Below are positions 40,014 to 50,375 of a stretch of DNA of 64,000 bases, piece by piece; the stretch's first letter is position 1, and each line of letters begins with the position of its first letter. The translations under genes and the position numbers were made by a program. The notes under the pieces are model-generated. The model ran no database searches. It saw only the letters and a list, made by a program, of their open reading frames with translations, and had not been told where the DNA came from. Source of the DNA: Caulobacter sp. 17J80-11. Its GTDB lineage: Bacteria > Pseudomonadota > Alphaproteobacteria > Caulobacterales > Caulobacteraceae. Location of the stretch: NCBI RefSeq assembly GCF_014349105.1, contig NZ_JACSJI010000016.1:1-64000 (forward strand), read 5' to 3'.

Positions 40014-41369
40014 TCAGCCGGGCAGGCGGACCAGGGCGCGCAGGCCGCCCATACTGCTGCGGTCCAGGGTGACGTCGCCGCCGTGGCTGCGGGCCACGTC
40101 GCGGGCGATGGCCAGGCCCAGGCCCACGCCCTTGACGTTCTGGTTGCGCGCCTCGTCCAGGCGCGAGAACGGCTTGAACGCTTCCTCGTAATTCTCGGGC
40201 TCGATGCCTGGGCCGTCGTCGTCGACGGCGAACTCCACGCCGCCGGAGGGCAGGGTGCGGGCTGCGACCCGGATCTTCTCGCCGTGGGCCGCGGCGTTCA
40301 TCACCAGGTTGGACAGGGCGCGCCGGACGGCGTTGGGGCGCAGGGTGGCCTCCAGGCCGGGATCGGCCTCCACCTCGACACTCGCGCCGACCCGGCGCGC
40401 GCCTTCGGCCACGCCGTCGATCAGCTCGCGCACCGCCACGGTCTCGAGCATCTCGCCGCCCTCGCCGCGGGCGAAGGCGAGGTACTCGTCGATCATGTGC
40501 TCCATCTCGCCGAGGTCACGCTTCATGTCGTTCACCCGCCGCGACGGTTCGGCCAGGGCGAGCTCGAGCTTGAGGCGGGTGAGCGGGGTGCGCAGGTCGT
40601 GGCTGACCGAGGCGAGCAGGGCGGTGCGCTGTTCGAAATGGCGTTGGATGCGTTCGCGCATGTCCAGGAAGGCGTGCGCCGCCTGGCGCACCTCCTTGGC
40701 CCCGTGCGGCTTGAAGTCGGGGACCTCGGCCCCGCGGCCGAAAGCGTCGGCGGCCGAGGCCAGCCGCTCGATGGCGCGCACCTGATTGCGGATGAACAGG
40801 ATGGCGACGGAGGTCAGCAGCACGGTCGCCCCGCCCAGCCACAGCAGGAAGATGTGGCCGCGGGTGGCCACCGCCCGGTCGCGCGGGGCGATGATCCGCA
40901 TCACGCCGTGGGGGACCTGCACGCGGATGTCGACATAGGCCGGGTAGCGCCGGCCCGAGGCGTCGAACCAGAACGGATCGTCCAGCCTGGAATCGAGCGC
41001 CTGCGACAACGAGCGGTCCAGCGCCCCGAACAGGGAGCCGCGGCGCCGGCCGCCGCCGGGCAGGCTGCGGCCCTCCTGCAGCACGATCGACAGCTGCATG
41101 GACCGCTCGGCCCGGTCGGCGATTTCGCGCAGGTTCTCAGGGCGCGGGTCTTCCTTGTAGCTCTCCACCGCCCAGGCGATGTCGCCCGCCAGGCCTTCCG
41201 ACAGGCGCGCGGTCACCGTCTGCCAGTGGGCGTCGAAGAACACCCAGGTCACCGCCACCTGCATCAGGGCGACGGGCAGGACGATGATCAGCAGCGCCCG
41301 CCCCCACAGAGAGGAGGGCAGGCGTCGCTTCAGAAAGCGCGGCCAGAGGCGGGCGGGCAGCAGGCGCAT
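40014..41369 (-). CDS. Sensor histidine kinase, EnvZ-like
   Basis: A 451-residue membrane sensor kinase. Helices at about residues 24-44 and 171-193 flank a periplasmic domain of about 125 residues; HAMP runs to residue 245. The H-box is SVSHDLRTPLTRLK with His257, and the HATPase domain has RRALSNLVMNAAAHG, VDDDGPGIEP and GVGLGLAIARDVA. It phosphorylates the OmpR-type regulator whose stop codon it overlaps (ATGA). Its signal cannot be read; the layout resembles EnvZ and alphaproteobacterial kinases paired with PetR-like regulators. Confidence 0.92.
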   Translation of the reverse strand: MRLLPARLWPRFLKRRLPSSLWGRALLIIVLPVALMQVAVTWVFFDAHWQTVTARLSEGLAGDIAWAVESYKEDPRPENLREIADRAERSMQLSIVLQEGRSLPGGGRRRGSLFGALDRSLSQALDSRLDDPFWFDASGRRYPAYVDIRVQVPHGVMRIIAPRDRAVATRGHIFLLWLGGATVLLTSVAILFIRNQVRAIERLASAADAFGRGAEVPDFKPHGAKEVRQAAHAFLDMRERIQRHFEQRTALLASVSHDLRTPLTRLKLELALAEPSRRVNDMKRDLGEMEHMIDEYLAFARGEGGEMLETVAVRELIDGVAEGARRVGASVEVEADPGLEATLRPNAVRRALSNLVMNAAAHGEKIRVAARTLPSGGVEFAVDDDGPGIEPENYEEAFKPFSRLDEARNQNVKGVGLGLAIARDVARSHGGDVTLDRSSMGGLRALVRLPG

Positions 41370-42058
41370 CAGTCCGGGGCGAGCATGTAGCCCACGCCGC
41401 GCACGGTCTGCAGGTAGCGGGGGTTGCGCGGATCGGTTTCGATCTTTCGGCGCAGGCGGGTGACCTGCACGTCGACGGCGCGGCCGGCCGCGTCGGCGCT
41501 GTCGCGGGCCAGGTCGATCCGGTCGACCGCCGCGTGGGCGTTGACGGCCAGCAGCTTCAGCAGCTGAGCCTCGGCCTCGGTCAGACGGACCAGCGAGCCG
41601 TCGCAGGTGAGCTCGGCGCGCTCAAGGTCGAAGTCGTAGGACCCCAGCTTGACGCTCTTGGGACCGGTCGGCTTCGGCCCGGCGCGGCGCAGGATGGCCT
41701 CGATGCGAAGCAGCAGTTCCTGCGGCTCGAACGGCTTGCCCAGATAGTCGTCGGCGCCCAGGCGCAGGCCTTCGATGCGGTCCTGCGGCAGGCCGCGCGC
41801 GGTCAGCAGCAGCACCGGCGCGGCGCCGCGGCTGCGCACCCAGGCGGTCAGGGAGAAGCCGTCCTCGCCCGGCATCATCACGTCGAGCACGATGAGGTCG
41901 AAGTCGAGCAACTCCATGAGGCGACGCGCCGCACCGGCGTGGGCGGCGGTGGTGACCCGGAAGCCGGAGCGGGTGAGGAACTCCTTGAGGAGATCACGGA
42001 TGCGGTCGTCGTCGTCGACCACCAGCAGGTGTCTTTGACCCGATTCCGACCCGATCAC
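41369..42058 (-). CDS. OmpR/PetR-like response regulator
   Basis: A 229-residue two-domain regulator. The receiver has VVDDDDRIR (residues 13-21), phospho-Asp59 in LIVLDVMMPGEDGFSL and Lys in LGKPFEPQELL. The C-terminal winged helix (about residues 140-229) shows AEAQLLKLLA, RAVDVQVTRLRRKIE and TVRGVGYML. It resembles PetR of other alphaproteobacteria. It starts with GTG 42058 behind GGAGGTG, divergent from ilvE with 85 bases between, and is the first gene of the pair with the kinase. Confidence 0.92.
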   Translation of the reverse strand: MIGSESGQRHLLVVDDDDRIRDLLKEFLTRSGFRVTTAAHAGAARRLMELLDFDLIVLDVMMPGEDGFSLTAWVRSRGAAPVLLLTARGLPQDRIEGLRLGADDYLGKPFEPQELLLRIEAILRRAGPKPTGPKSVKLGSYDFDLERAELTCDGSLVRLTEAEAQLLKLLAVNAHAAVDRIDLARDSADAAGRAVDVQVTRLRRKIETDPRNPRYLQTVRGVGYMLAPD

Positions 42059-42143
42059 GTTTCACCTCCAAGGACAGCCGCGCGGTTGACGCGTCCGGGA
42101 AAGAGGCGTCTAAACTCCGGCCGAATTAGGGAGAAAACGTTCA

Positions 42144-43037
42144 ATGTCGTTCGTTCCTTTCGACGATCGTGACGGCTGGATCTGGATGAACGGCGAATTC
42201 GTGCCCTGGCGCGAAGCGAAGACCCACGTTCTGACCCACGCGCTGCACTACGGCTCCTCGGTGTTCGAGGGCGAGCGCATGTACAACGGCGAGATCTTCA
42301 AGCTGCGGGAGCATACCGAGCGTCTGTTCCGGTCCGCGGAGATGCTGGACTTCCAGATTCCTTACAGCGTGGCCGAGATCGATCAGGCCTGCAAGGACAC
42401 CTGCGCCCGCGCCGGCCTGACCGACTGCTACATCCGCCCGGTCGCCTTCCGCGGCGCCGAGCAGATCGGCGTGTCGGCCCCTAACTCGAAGATCCATGTA
42501 GCGATCGCCGCGTGGGAGTGGCCGAGCTATTTCGACGCAGCCACCAAGATGAAGGGCATCCGCCTGGCCTGGGCGAAGTACCGCCGGCCGGACCCGCTGA
42601 CCGCCCCCAGCGCCGCCAAGGCCGCCGGCCTCTACATGATCTGCACCATCTCCAAGATGGCGGCGGAGCGTGAAGGCTACGCCGACGCCATGATGCTGGA
42701 CTGGCGCGGCTACGTGGCCGAGGCCACCGGCGCCAACGTGTTCTTCATCAAGGACGGCGTGGTCCACACCCCGCCGGTCGACGCCATCCTGGACGGCATC
42801 ACTCGTCAGACGGTGATCGAGCTGGCCAAGGCCCGCTGCCTGGAAGTGGTGGTCCGCCACATCCGCCCCGAGGAACTGGCCGACTTCACCGAGTGCTTCG
42901 TCACCGGCACCGCCGCCGAGGTCACCCCGGTCGCCGAGATCGGCGAGTACAAGTTCACCCCCGGCGCCCTGAGCAAGGCGCTGATGGACGACTACAGCCG
43001 CCTGGTGCGGCGCGAGGCCCAGTCGGTCGCCGCTTAA
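42144..43037 (+). CDS. ilvE: Branched-chain amino acid aminotransferase
   Basis: A 297-residue class IV PLP aminotransferase that interconverts leucine, isoleucine and valine with their keto acids. LTHALHYGSSVFEGERMY near residue 35, RPVAFRGAEQIGV near 108, SAAKAAGLYM holding the Schiff-base Lys near 155, and EATGANVFFIKDGVVHTPP near 190 are the signatures. Length fits IlvE. AGGGAG precedes the ATG. It is divergent from the PetR-like regulator and followed by an intrinsic terminator. Confidence 0.94.
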   Translation: MSFVPFDDRDGWIWMNGEFVPWREAKTHVLTHALHYGSSVFEGERMYNGEIFKLREHTERLFRSAEMLDFQIPYSVAEIDQACKDTCARAGLTDCYIRPVAFRGAEQIGVSAPNSKIHVAIAAWEWPSYFDAATKMKGIRLAWAKYRRPDPLTAPSAAKAAGLYMICTISKMAAEREGYADAMMLDWRGYVAEATGANVFFIKDGVVHTPPVDAILDGITRQTVIELAKARCLEVVVRHIRPEELADFTECFVTGTAAEVTPVAEIGEYKFTPGALSKALMDDYSRLVRREAQSVAA

Positions 43038-43064
43038 CGAACCGATCCCTCGTGAGTGCGAAAG

Positions 43065-43093
43065 GCCCCGCTTCGTAAGAGGCGGGGCTTTTT
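43065..43093 (+). terminator. Intrinsic terminator of ilvE
   Basis: GCCCCGC (43065-43071) pairs with GCGGGGC (43082-43088), followed immediately by TTTTT at 43089-43093 and more T after one G. It sits 28 bases after the ilvE stop. The A-run before the stem (AAAG) gives some function for the convergent hybrid-kinase transcript as well. Confidence 0.9.
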
Positions 43094-43111
43094 GTTTTCG
43101 GCTCCTGGGGT

Positions 43112-44983
43112 TCAGGCGACCGCGCGATCCGCCGGTTCCGCTTCCGCGGCGGAGAGGACCTCGGACAGGGCGCCCAGCAGGCGGGCCGGATCCAGCGGCT
43201 TGGACACGAAGTAGGTCATGCCCGCGGCCATGCAGGCGGCGACGTCGTCGTCGCCGGTGTCGGCGGTCACCGCGATCACCGGGGTGTGCTGGTTGGGGCC
43301 GGCGGCGGCGCGCAGGCGGCGCGTGGTCTCTCTGCCGTCCATCTCCGGCATGCGCACGTCCATGAAGATGACGTCGAAGGCCTCGGCCCCGGCCATCTCC
43401 AGGGCCATGCGGCCGTGCGAGGCGGTGGCGATGTCGGCGCCCAGCGGCTGCAGCACCAGCTGCACGGCGCGGCGGTTGATCTCATGGTCGTCGACGATCA
43501 GCACGCGCAGCGGACGCTCGTCGCCTTCGTCGGCGGCTTCCGGCCCGGCGGGTTCGGCGGCGACCGTCGGCGCCGGCTCGACCGCGGGCGCGACCGGCTC
43601 GGGCGCGGGCGCGAAGCCGCGGGCCTGGAAGACGAACGGCTCGGTCTGAGCCGGGTTGTCAGCGGCCGCCACGGCCAGAGGCAGGGTCAGGGCCAGGGTG
43701 AAGACCGAGCCCTGGTCCTTTACGCTGAAGGCGACCAGATGACCGCCCATCAGACGGGCCAGCTGGCGGCTGATGGCCAGGCCCAGGCCCGTGCCGCCGT
43801 GACGGCGCGCGGCGTCGGCGTCGAGCTGTTCGAACGGGGTGAACAGGCGGCCCAGCTGCTCGGCGTCCATGCCCGTGCCGGTGTCGGCCACCTGGAAGCG
43901 CAGGGCCACGGCGCCGTCCTCCGCCGGCCAGGCCGACAGGCGCAGGGTGACAGAGCCCTGCTTGGTGAACTTCACCGCGTTCGAGATCAGGTTGTTGAGG
44001 ATCTGGCGCAGGCGGGTCGGGTCGCCCTCGACGAAGTTCGGCAGGCCGGCCGAGCCTTCGACACGCAGGCGCAGGCCCTGCTTGCGGGCTTCCGCGCCCC
44101 AGAAGCGGGCGGTCTGGGCCAGCACGCCGCGCAAGTCGAAGGCGACGTTCTCGACCGACATGCGGCCGGCTTCCAGCTTGGAGTGGTCCAGCAGGTCGTC
44201 CAGCAGCGCCTTCATCATGCGTGCGGCGTCGGAGATCAGGGCGGCGTTTGAGCGGGCGCCGGAATCGCGGGCGGTGCGCTCCAGTTCGGCGGCGCCGGCC
44301 AGCATGCCGCTGATCGGGGTGCGCAGCTCGTGGCTGACGGTGGCGACAAAGGCGGTGCGGGCGGCGTTGGCGGCTTCGGCCTCGGCGCGCTTGCGCTCGC
44401 TCTCGGCCCGGGCGGCGGCTTCAGAGGCGCGCGTCCCGTCCAGCGCCTTCCACAGGAAGGCCGAGTTGCCGAAGAAGATCACCGCGCCCATGACGATGGC
44501 GGTGTCGTAGGCGCCGCTGCCGCCGAAATAGCGGACGAACAGCGGCGTGGTGATCAGGTAGATGAAATAGGGCGCCAGCGTCACGCTGATGGCCAGGCGC
44601 GAGGTGGGCGTGTTGACCACGCCGTTGATCACTGCGGCCGACAGCACGAAGGCGGCGCAGACCCCGCCCAGCGGCCCGCCGAGGATCCACAGCGGCACCG
44701 ACAGGGCGCCGAAGATCGCCCCGCTGGCGAACAGGCAGGCCGAGCCCAGGGCGGCGCGCCAGACGGGGAGGCGCGCGGTTTCCGGGGGCAGGGGGCCGAA
44801 GGCGGCGACTTCGGCCAGCTGGGTCGCCCCGTAGGCGACCATCCAGGCCATGCTGATTTCCCAGCCCAGCAGCCGGCTCATCGCCAGGGCGGCCAGCGAC
44901 GCCAGCACGAAACGACGGGCCAGATGCGTCCGGCGCGTGCGCGCGGCCTGCACCAATCCCGTCGATTCGACCGCAGCCGTCAT
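43112..44983 (-). CDS. Hybrid sensor histidine kinase/response regulator
   Basis: A 623-residue membrane hybrid kinase. Five or six helices in residues 25-180 form a MASE-like integral membrane input without a large periplasmic loop. A short coiled coil (residues 185-212) leads to the H-box TVSHELRTPISGML with His218, then HATPase with LNNLISNAVKFT, VADTGTGM and GGTGLGLAI. A Pro/Ala linker (450-485) joins a C-terminal receiver with phospho-Asp542 (IFMDVRMPEMDG) and Lys595. GGAAGGA precedes ATG 44983. No output domain follows, so phosphotransfer to another protein is expected. Confidence 0.9.
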   Translation of the reverse strand: MTAAVESTGLVQAARTRRTHLARRFVLASLAALAMSRLLGWEISMAWMVAYGATQLAEVAAFGPLPPETARLPVWRAALGSACLFASGAIFGALSVPLWILGGPLGGVCAAFVLSAAVINGVVNTPTSRLAISVTLAPYFIYLITTPLFVRYFGGSGAYDTAIVMGAVIFFGNSAFLWKALDGTRASEAAARAESERKRAEAEAANAARTAFVATVSHELRTPISGMLAGAAELERTARDSGARSNAALISDAARMMKALLDDLLDHSKLEAGRMSVENVAFDLRGVLAQTARFWGAEARKQGLRLRVEGSAGLPNFVEGDPTRLRQILNNLISNAVKFTKQGSVTLRLSAWPAEDGAVALRFQVADTGTGMDAEQLGRLFTPFEQLDADAARRHGGTGLGLAISRQLARLMGGHLVAFSVKDQGSVFTLALTLPLAVAAADNPAQTEPFVFQARGFAPAPEPVAPAVEPAPTVAAEPAGPEAADEGDERPLRVLIVDDHEINRRAVQLVLQPLGADIATASHGRMALEMAGAEAFDVIFMDVRMPEMDGRETTRRLRAAAGPNQHTPVIAVTADTGDDDVAACMAAGMTYFVSKPLDPARLLGALSEVLSAAEAEPADRAVA

Positions 44984-45105
44984 GCCGGATCCTTCCGCCC
45001 CGAAGCCGATACCGCCGTTAGGTGAGCGCATTCGGTAGCGATCGAGCCTAGACGAACGAGACTAACGGGGCGTGAAGGAAAACCGGATTTCGAGGTTAAG
45101 GCGGC

Positions 45106-46269
<1,164 letters not shown>

Positions 46270-46323
46270 CGGCGGGCTTCCTCGGTACGCTTCTTGTCGT
46301 GTGTTCAGGGGGGGGCTGAAACG

Positions 46324-46354
46324 AAAACGCCGGCGGCCTTTCGGGCCGCCGGCG
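46324..46354 (-). terminator. Intrinsic terminator after the long acyl-CoA dehydrogenase gene
   Basis: CGCCGGCGGCC (46328-46338) and GGCCGCCGGCG (46344-46354) form a perfect 11-bp stem with a 5-base loop. Read on the minus strand the stem is followed by TTTT (46327-46324). It follows the stop at 46363 by 8 bases and separates this unit from the next acyl-CoA dehydrogenase. Confidence 0.85.
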
Positions 46355-46362
46355 TCGTCGGA

Positions 46363-48147
46363 TCAGAAGGCTTCGGCCGGCAGGGCCATCATGGTGTCGG
46401 CGCCGGTCTTCAGCTTGGCCAGGTGGCCGGCCGCGTCGGGCAGGATCCGCTCCAGGAAGAAGCGGCCGGTGGTCAGCTTGCTCGCGTAGAAGGGATCGGT
46501 GTCGCCGGCGGCGATCTTGGCCTGGGCGGCCTCGGCCATCTGCGCCCACATGTAGGCCAGCGCGGTCAGGCCGAAGACGTGCAGGTAGTCGGTCGAGGCG
46601 GCGCCGGCGTTGTCCGGGTTGGCCACGCCGTTCTGCATCAGCCAGAAGGTGGCCTCCTGCAGCTTGGCCTTGGTGTCGGCCAGGCCGTCCAGGAACGGCT
46701 TCAGCTCGGCGTTCGCCTGGCGCTCGGCGACGTAGGCGTCGACTTCCTGGAAGAAGGTCATCACCGCGCGGCCGCCGTTGGCGGCCAGCTTGCGGCCGAC
46801 CAGGTCCAGGGCCTGCACGCCGTTGGTGCCCTCGTAGATCATGGTGATGCGGGCGTCGCGCAGGTACTGCGAGGCCGGGAAGTGCTCGGTGTAGCCCGAG
46901 CCGCCGTGCACCTGCATGGCCTGCGAGGCGACGTGGAAGCCGCGGTCGGTCAGGTAGGCTTTCAGCACCGGGGTCAGCAGGCCCATGTAGTCCTTGGCCT
47001 TGGTGGCCACGGCCTCGTCGGGCGAGTGCTGCAGGTCGGCGTGCAGCGCGGTCCACAGCACGAAGGCCTGGCCGCCTTCGATGAAGGCCTTGGACTCCAT
47101 CAGCATGCGGCGCACGTCCGGGTGGACGATGATCGGGTCCGCCGGGCCGTCCGGGTTCTTCGGGCCGGTCAGGGAGCGGCCCTGCAGGCGCTCCTTGGCG
47201 AACTCGACGGCCGCCTGGTAGGCGGCGGCGCCGATCGACAGGCCCTGCAGGCCGGTGCCGAGGCGCGCCTCGTTCATCATCACGAACATGGCCTTGAGGC
47301 CTTCGTTCTCCTTGCCGACGAGCCAGCCCTTGGCGTCGTCGTAGGCCATCACGGCGGTGGCGTTGCCGTGGATGCCCATCTTGTGCTCGAGGCCGGCGCA
47401 CTTGGCGTTGTTGCGCTCGCCCAGGCTGCCGTCGGCGTTGACGAAGAACTTGGGCACCACGAACAGGCTGATGCCCTTCACGCCCTGGGGCGCGCCTTCG
47501 ATGCGGGCCAGCACCAGGTGGATGATGTTGTCGGTGAAGTCGTGCTCGCCGGAGCTGATCCAGATCTTCTGGCCGGTGATTTGGTAGCTGCCGTCGCCGT
47601 TCGGCACGGCCTTGGTGCGGATCATGCCCAGGTCCGTGCCGCACTGCGGCTCGGTCAGGTTCATGGTGCCGCCCCACTCGCCGGAGACCAGCTTGGGCAG
47701 GTAGGTGGCCTTCTGCTCCTCGGAGCCGGCCGCGATCAGGGCCGAGTACACGCCGTGGGTCAGGCCCGGGTACATGGAGAAGGCGGCGCTGGCGGCGGCG
47801 GTCATCTGGCCGTAGGCCATCGACACCACGGCCGGCATGCCCTGGCCGCCGTAGGCCGGGTCGGAGCTGAGCGCCGGCCAGCCGGCCTCGACCATCTGCT
47901 TGTAGGCGGCGCGCCAGCCGGTCGGCGTGGTCACCGTGCCGTCGGCGTTCAGCTTGCAGCCTTCCTGGTCGCCCGTCTTGTTCAGCGGCGCGATCACTTC
48001 CTCGGCGAACTTCGCGCCCTCCTCGAGGATCTGGGCCACCAGGTCGGAGGAGGCGTCGGCGAAGCCCGGCAGGTTCGAATACCGGTCGATGTCGAGGACG
48101 TCGGTCAGCAGGAAGGTGAAGTCGCGGACGGGCGCTTTGTAGGCCAT
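46363..48147 (-). CDS. Acyl-CoA dehydrogenase, long DmdC-like type
   Basis: A 594-residue acyl-CoA dehydrogenase with the extra C-terminal domain, of the same family and length as the one at 7324. It opens YKAPVRDFTFLLTDVLDI, has LTEPQCGTDLGMIRTKA near residue 160 and MIYEGTNGVQALDLVGRK near 437, the Glu being the expected base. It is 18 bases after the MerR gene, so it is in that operon and probably under its control. Substrate not determinable; fatty-acid or branched acyl-CoA degradation is likely. Confidence 0.92.
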   Translation of the reverse strand: MAYKAPVRDFTFLLTDVLDIDRYSNLPGFADASSDLVAQILEEGAKFAEEVIAPLNKTGDQEGCKLNADGTVTTPTGWRAAYKQMVEAGWPALSSDPAYGGQGMPAVVSMAYGQMTAAASAAFSMYPGLTHGVYSALIAAGSEEQKATYLPKLVSGEWGGTMNLTEPQCGTDLGMIRTKAVPNGDGSYQITGQKIWISSGEHDFTDNIIHLVLARIEGAPQGVKGISLFVVPKFFVNADGSLGERNNAKCAGLEHKMGIHGNATAVMAYDDAKGWLVGKENEGLKAMFVMMNEARLGTGLQGLSIGAAAYQAAVEFAKERLQGRSLTGPKNPDGPADPIIVHPDVRRMLMESKAFIEGGQAFVLWTALHADLQHSPDEAVATKAKDYMGLLTPVLKAYLTDRGFHVASQAMQVHGGSGYTEHFPASQYLRDARITMIYEGTNGVQALDLVGRKLAANGGRAVMTFFQEVDAYVAERQANAELKPFLDGLADTKAKLQEATFWLMQNGVANPDNAGAASTDYLHVFGLTALAYMWAQMAEAAQAKIAAGDTDPFYASKLTTGRFFLERILPDAAGHLAKLKTGADTMMALPAEAF

Positions 48148-48165
48148 GGTTTTCCTGGTCCTCGT

Positions 48166-48660
48166 TTAGGCGGTCTTGCGGGTGGGGGCGGGCGCGTCGT
48201 CGGCGGCGTCTTCGCCGAGCCGGGCGCGCAGCAGGGTCTCGTAGTCGGCCGCCTGGGGCAGCAGGTCCGGGCGGTGCTCGGCCACCTTCTCCTCCAGCCA
48301 GGCGCAGCCCTTCTCGACGGTGTCGATGGCCTCGTCGAGGTCCTGCCGCTGGCGCTTGAGGGTGTCGAGCTGGGCGCGGAAACGCTTCAGCGTCTCGGCC
48401 ATCTGCACGGCGTTGCCGTCCTTGCGGTCGTAGAGCTCGAGCAGCTCGCGGATCTCCACCAGGGAGAAGCCGATGCGCTTGCCGCGCAGGATCAGCTGCA
48501 GCCGGGCGCGGTCGCGCGCGGAGAACACCCGCGTCTGTCCGCGGCGGGACGGGAACAGCAGTTCCTTGTCTTCGTAGAAGCGCAGCGCGCGCGCGGTGAC
48601 GTCGAACTCGCGGCAGAGCTGGCGGATCGAATAGGTCCGGCGGTCGTCGGCGATGGTCAT
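48166..48660 (-). CDS. MerR family regulator (LiuR-like)
   Basis: A 164-residue MerR regulator. The N-terminal winged helix shows TYSIRQLCREFDVTARALRFYEDKELLFPSRRGQTRVFS, followed by KRIGFSLVEIRELLELYD and a long coiled coil (residues 85-125). No Cys-rich metal site is present, so it is not a metal sensor. Regulators of this shape (LiuR, acyl-CoA-pathway MerRs) control branched-chain or fatty-acid catabolism, which fits its operon with an acyl-CoA dehydrogenase. A paired dyad just upstream is a likely autoregulatory operator. Confidence 0.88.
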   Translation of the reverse strand: MTIADDRRTYSIRQLCREFDVTARALRFYEDKELLFPSRRGQTRVFSARDRARLQLILRGKRIGFSLVEIRELLELYDRKDGNAVQMAETLKRFRAQLDTLKRQRQDLDEAIDTVEKGCAWLEEKVAEHRPDLLPQAADYETLLRARLGEDAADDAPAPTRKTA

Positions 48661-48674
48661 GGCTCAAATCTAAC

Positions 48675-48719
48675 TTGACGCGTGCGTAAAGGGAAGGTCC
48701 ATCTTTACGCTCGCGTCAA
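48675..48719. promoter_or_regulatory. Paired palindromic operator upstream of the MerR operon
   Basis: TTGACGCGTGCGTAAAG (48675-48691) is the near-perfect inverted repeat of CTTTACGCTCGCGTCAA (48703-48719), 16 of 17 positions, spaced by 11 bases. Each arm is itself an imperfect palindrome of form TTTACGC-n-CGCGTCAA, similar to published LiuR-type sites as I recall them. It starts 15 bases before the MerR ATG, so it is likely the regulator's own operator and promoter. Confidence 0.75.
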
Positions 48720-48753
48720 CGGCAATCGCCACGCCTGCGGCGCGGCGCCGCGC

Positions 48754-49590
48754 TCAGTGCCCGCCGCCGAAGCCCATCTGCCAGAGGGTCAGCACGATCT
48801 CGGCGGCGATCAGCAGCACGATCAGGATTTCCAACCGCAGCGACCGCTGGGTGTCGATCAGGTCGGTCAGGGCGGTCGCGGTCTTGCCGATCACCTCGAT
48901 CTTGCGGTTCAGGGTGTCGGCCCGCTCGGTCAGCTCGTACTCGTCCTCCAGGCGCGAATAGAGCCGGTCCAGGTCGGGGCGGTCCCACAGCACGTCGGGC
49001 CGCTCCTGCACCGCCACCCGCGCCGACACTCGGTGCTGGACCAGCAGGGCCGAGCCGATCAGCTTCAGCATGGCGCGCCGGCCGCCGGGCGCGCGCCCGT
49101 CCGCGGCCAACCGCCCGGCGAACGGCTCGAGCGTGTCGAACACCGAGGCCACCTGCCGCTCGTCGTGGGCCAGGGCCGTGCTCTTGGCCAGCACGTCGGC
49201 CACGACCATCAGATGCTCGGGGCTGAAGGCGCGCAACTGCACCGTCCCGTCCGGCCCGACGCCTTCCTCGCCTTCGCGCGCGAGTCGGATCGGCACGGCC
49301 TCTTCCTCGCGCGTCTCCACCGGTTCGCTGACCCGCGGCCTCAGCCCGCGCAGCACCTCGTCCTCTTCCAGCGGGGTCAGGCCGACCAGCACGACGACGC
49401 CGTAGCGGAACACCGCCGCAAAGCCGTCGCCGACGCGGAAGCACAGGGGCGAGGTGGCGTAGACGTCGCTGCGCTCCAGCCCGGCGGTGTTGATCCGGTC
49501 GCCGAGCAGCAGCGCGCGCGCCGTCGCCATCGGTCGTCCGCTGAGCAGCGGCCGGGGCGGGGCGGGGGCAGGCGGCACGACGTCGGCCAT
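48754..49590 (-). CDS. RMND1/DUF155 family protein
   Basis: A 278-residue protein of the RMD1/Sif2 (DUF155) family. The N-terminal conserved part shows ARALLLGDRINTAGLERSD and FAAVFRYGVVVLVGLTPLEEDEVL; the C-terminal part has QERPDVLWDRPDLDRLYSRLEDEYEL, RADTLNRKIEVIGKTATALTDLIDTQR and a terminal membrane helix (EILIVLLIAAEIVLTLW). The human homolog RMND1 supports mitochondrial translation; the bacterial role is unknown. ATG 49590 has a weak site; a later ATG near 49531 is possible. It is divergent from the HAD gene. Confidence 0.85.
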   Translation of the reverse strand: MADVVPPAPAPPRPLLSGRPMATARALLLGDRINTAGLERSDVYATSPLCFRVGDGFAAVFRYGVVVLVGLTPLEEDEVLRGLRPRVSEPVETREEEAVPIRLAREGEEGVGPDGTVQLRAFSPEHLMVVADVLAKSTALAHDERQVASVFDTLEPFAGRLAADGRAPGGRRAMLKLIGSALLVQHRVSARVAVQERPDVLWDRPDLDRLYSRLEDEYELTERADTLNRKIEVIGKTATALTDLIDTQRSLRLEILIVLLIAAEIVLTLWQMGFGGGH

Positions 49591-49668
49591 CGGGCGGGGG
49601 CTCACGGCTTTGCGCCCGGCGCGACGCAGCCTAGACCGGGCGTCGCGGTAACCACCCGGAGCGCCTGC

Positions 49669-50343
49669 ATGTTCGACGCCGTGATCTTCGATTGCGACGG
49701 TGTCCTGGTTGACAGCGAGGTGCTGTCGCTGGAGGTCGAGCTGGAGGCGATGGCCGAGCTCGGCGTGACCTACGACCTGGTCGAGTACAAGGCGCGCTTT
49801 CTGGGCCTGCCGCCGGGGCCGCTGCTGGAAGCGCTGGACGCGGACTGCCGCGCCGCCACCGGGCGCCCGCTGGCCGAGAACTTCATGCCCGACCTGCAGG
49901 CGCGCTTCGTCGCCGCCTGCGCCGAGCGTCTGGCCGAGATCGCCGGGGTCGCGGCGGCGGTCGAAGCCCTGCCGCTGGCCCGGGCGGTGGCCAGCTCCAG
50001 CGGCGCGGTCCACCTCCGCAAGAAGCTGGACCAGACCGGTCTGCTGCCGTTGTTCGATCCGCACGTCTATTCGGCCGAGCTGGTCGCGCGCGGCAAGCCG
50101 CACCCCGACGTCTTCCTCTACGCCGCCGACAGGATCAGGGCCGATCCGCGCCGCTGCCTGGCGCTGGAAGACAGCCTCAACGGCGTGCGCGCGGCGCTGG
50201 CGGCCGGCATGACGGTCTGGGGGTTCGCGGGCGGGGGCCACATGGATCCGGTCACCGCCGGGCGGCTGGCCGAGGCGGGGGCGGAACGGGTGCTGGGCTC
50301 CTGGGCCGAGGCCGAGGCGTTGTGGAGCGGCTGGGGACGTTGA
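49669..50343 (+). CDS. HAD family phosphatase (beta-phosphoglucomutase-like)
   Basis: A 224-residue HAD subfamily IA hydrolase. Motif I is [11 protein letters not shown] (Asp8 and Asp10), the cap spans about residues 18-85, motif II is ASSSGA near 105, motif III Lys in [13 protein letters not shown] near 143 and motif [11 protein letters not shown] near 165. It resembles YieH-type 6-phosphogluconate and sugar phosphatases. It lies 32 bases before lysK and may be cotranscribed. Confidence 0.9.
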   Translation: MFDAVIFDCDGVLVDSEVLSLEVELEAMAELGVTYDLVEYKARFLGLPPGPLLEALDADCRAATGRPLAENFMPDLQARFVAACAERLAEIAGVAAAVEALPLARAVASSSGAVHLRKKLDQTGLLPLFDPHVYSAELVARGKPHPDVFLYAADRIRADPRRCLALEDSLNGVRAALAAGMTVWGFAGGGHMDPVTAGRLAEAGAERVLGSWAEAEALWSGWGR

Positions 50344-50375
50344 CCCGGGGCGGCGCGCCGCCTAAGCCCCGCGCC

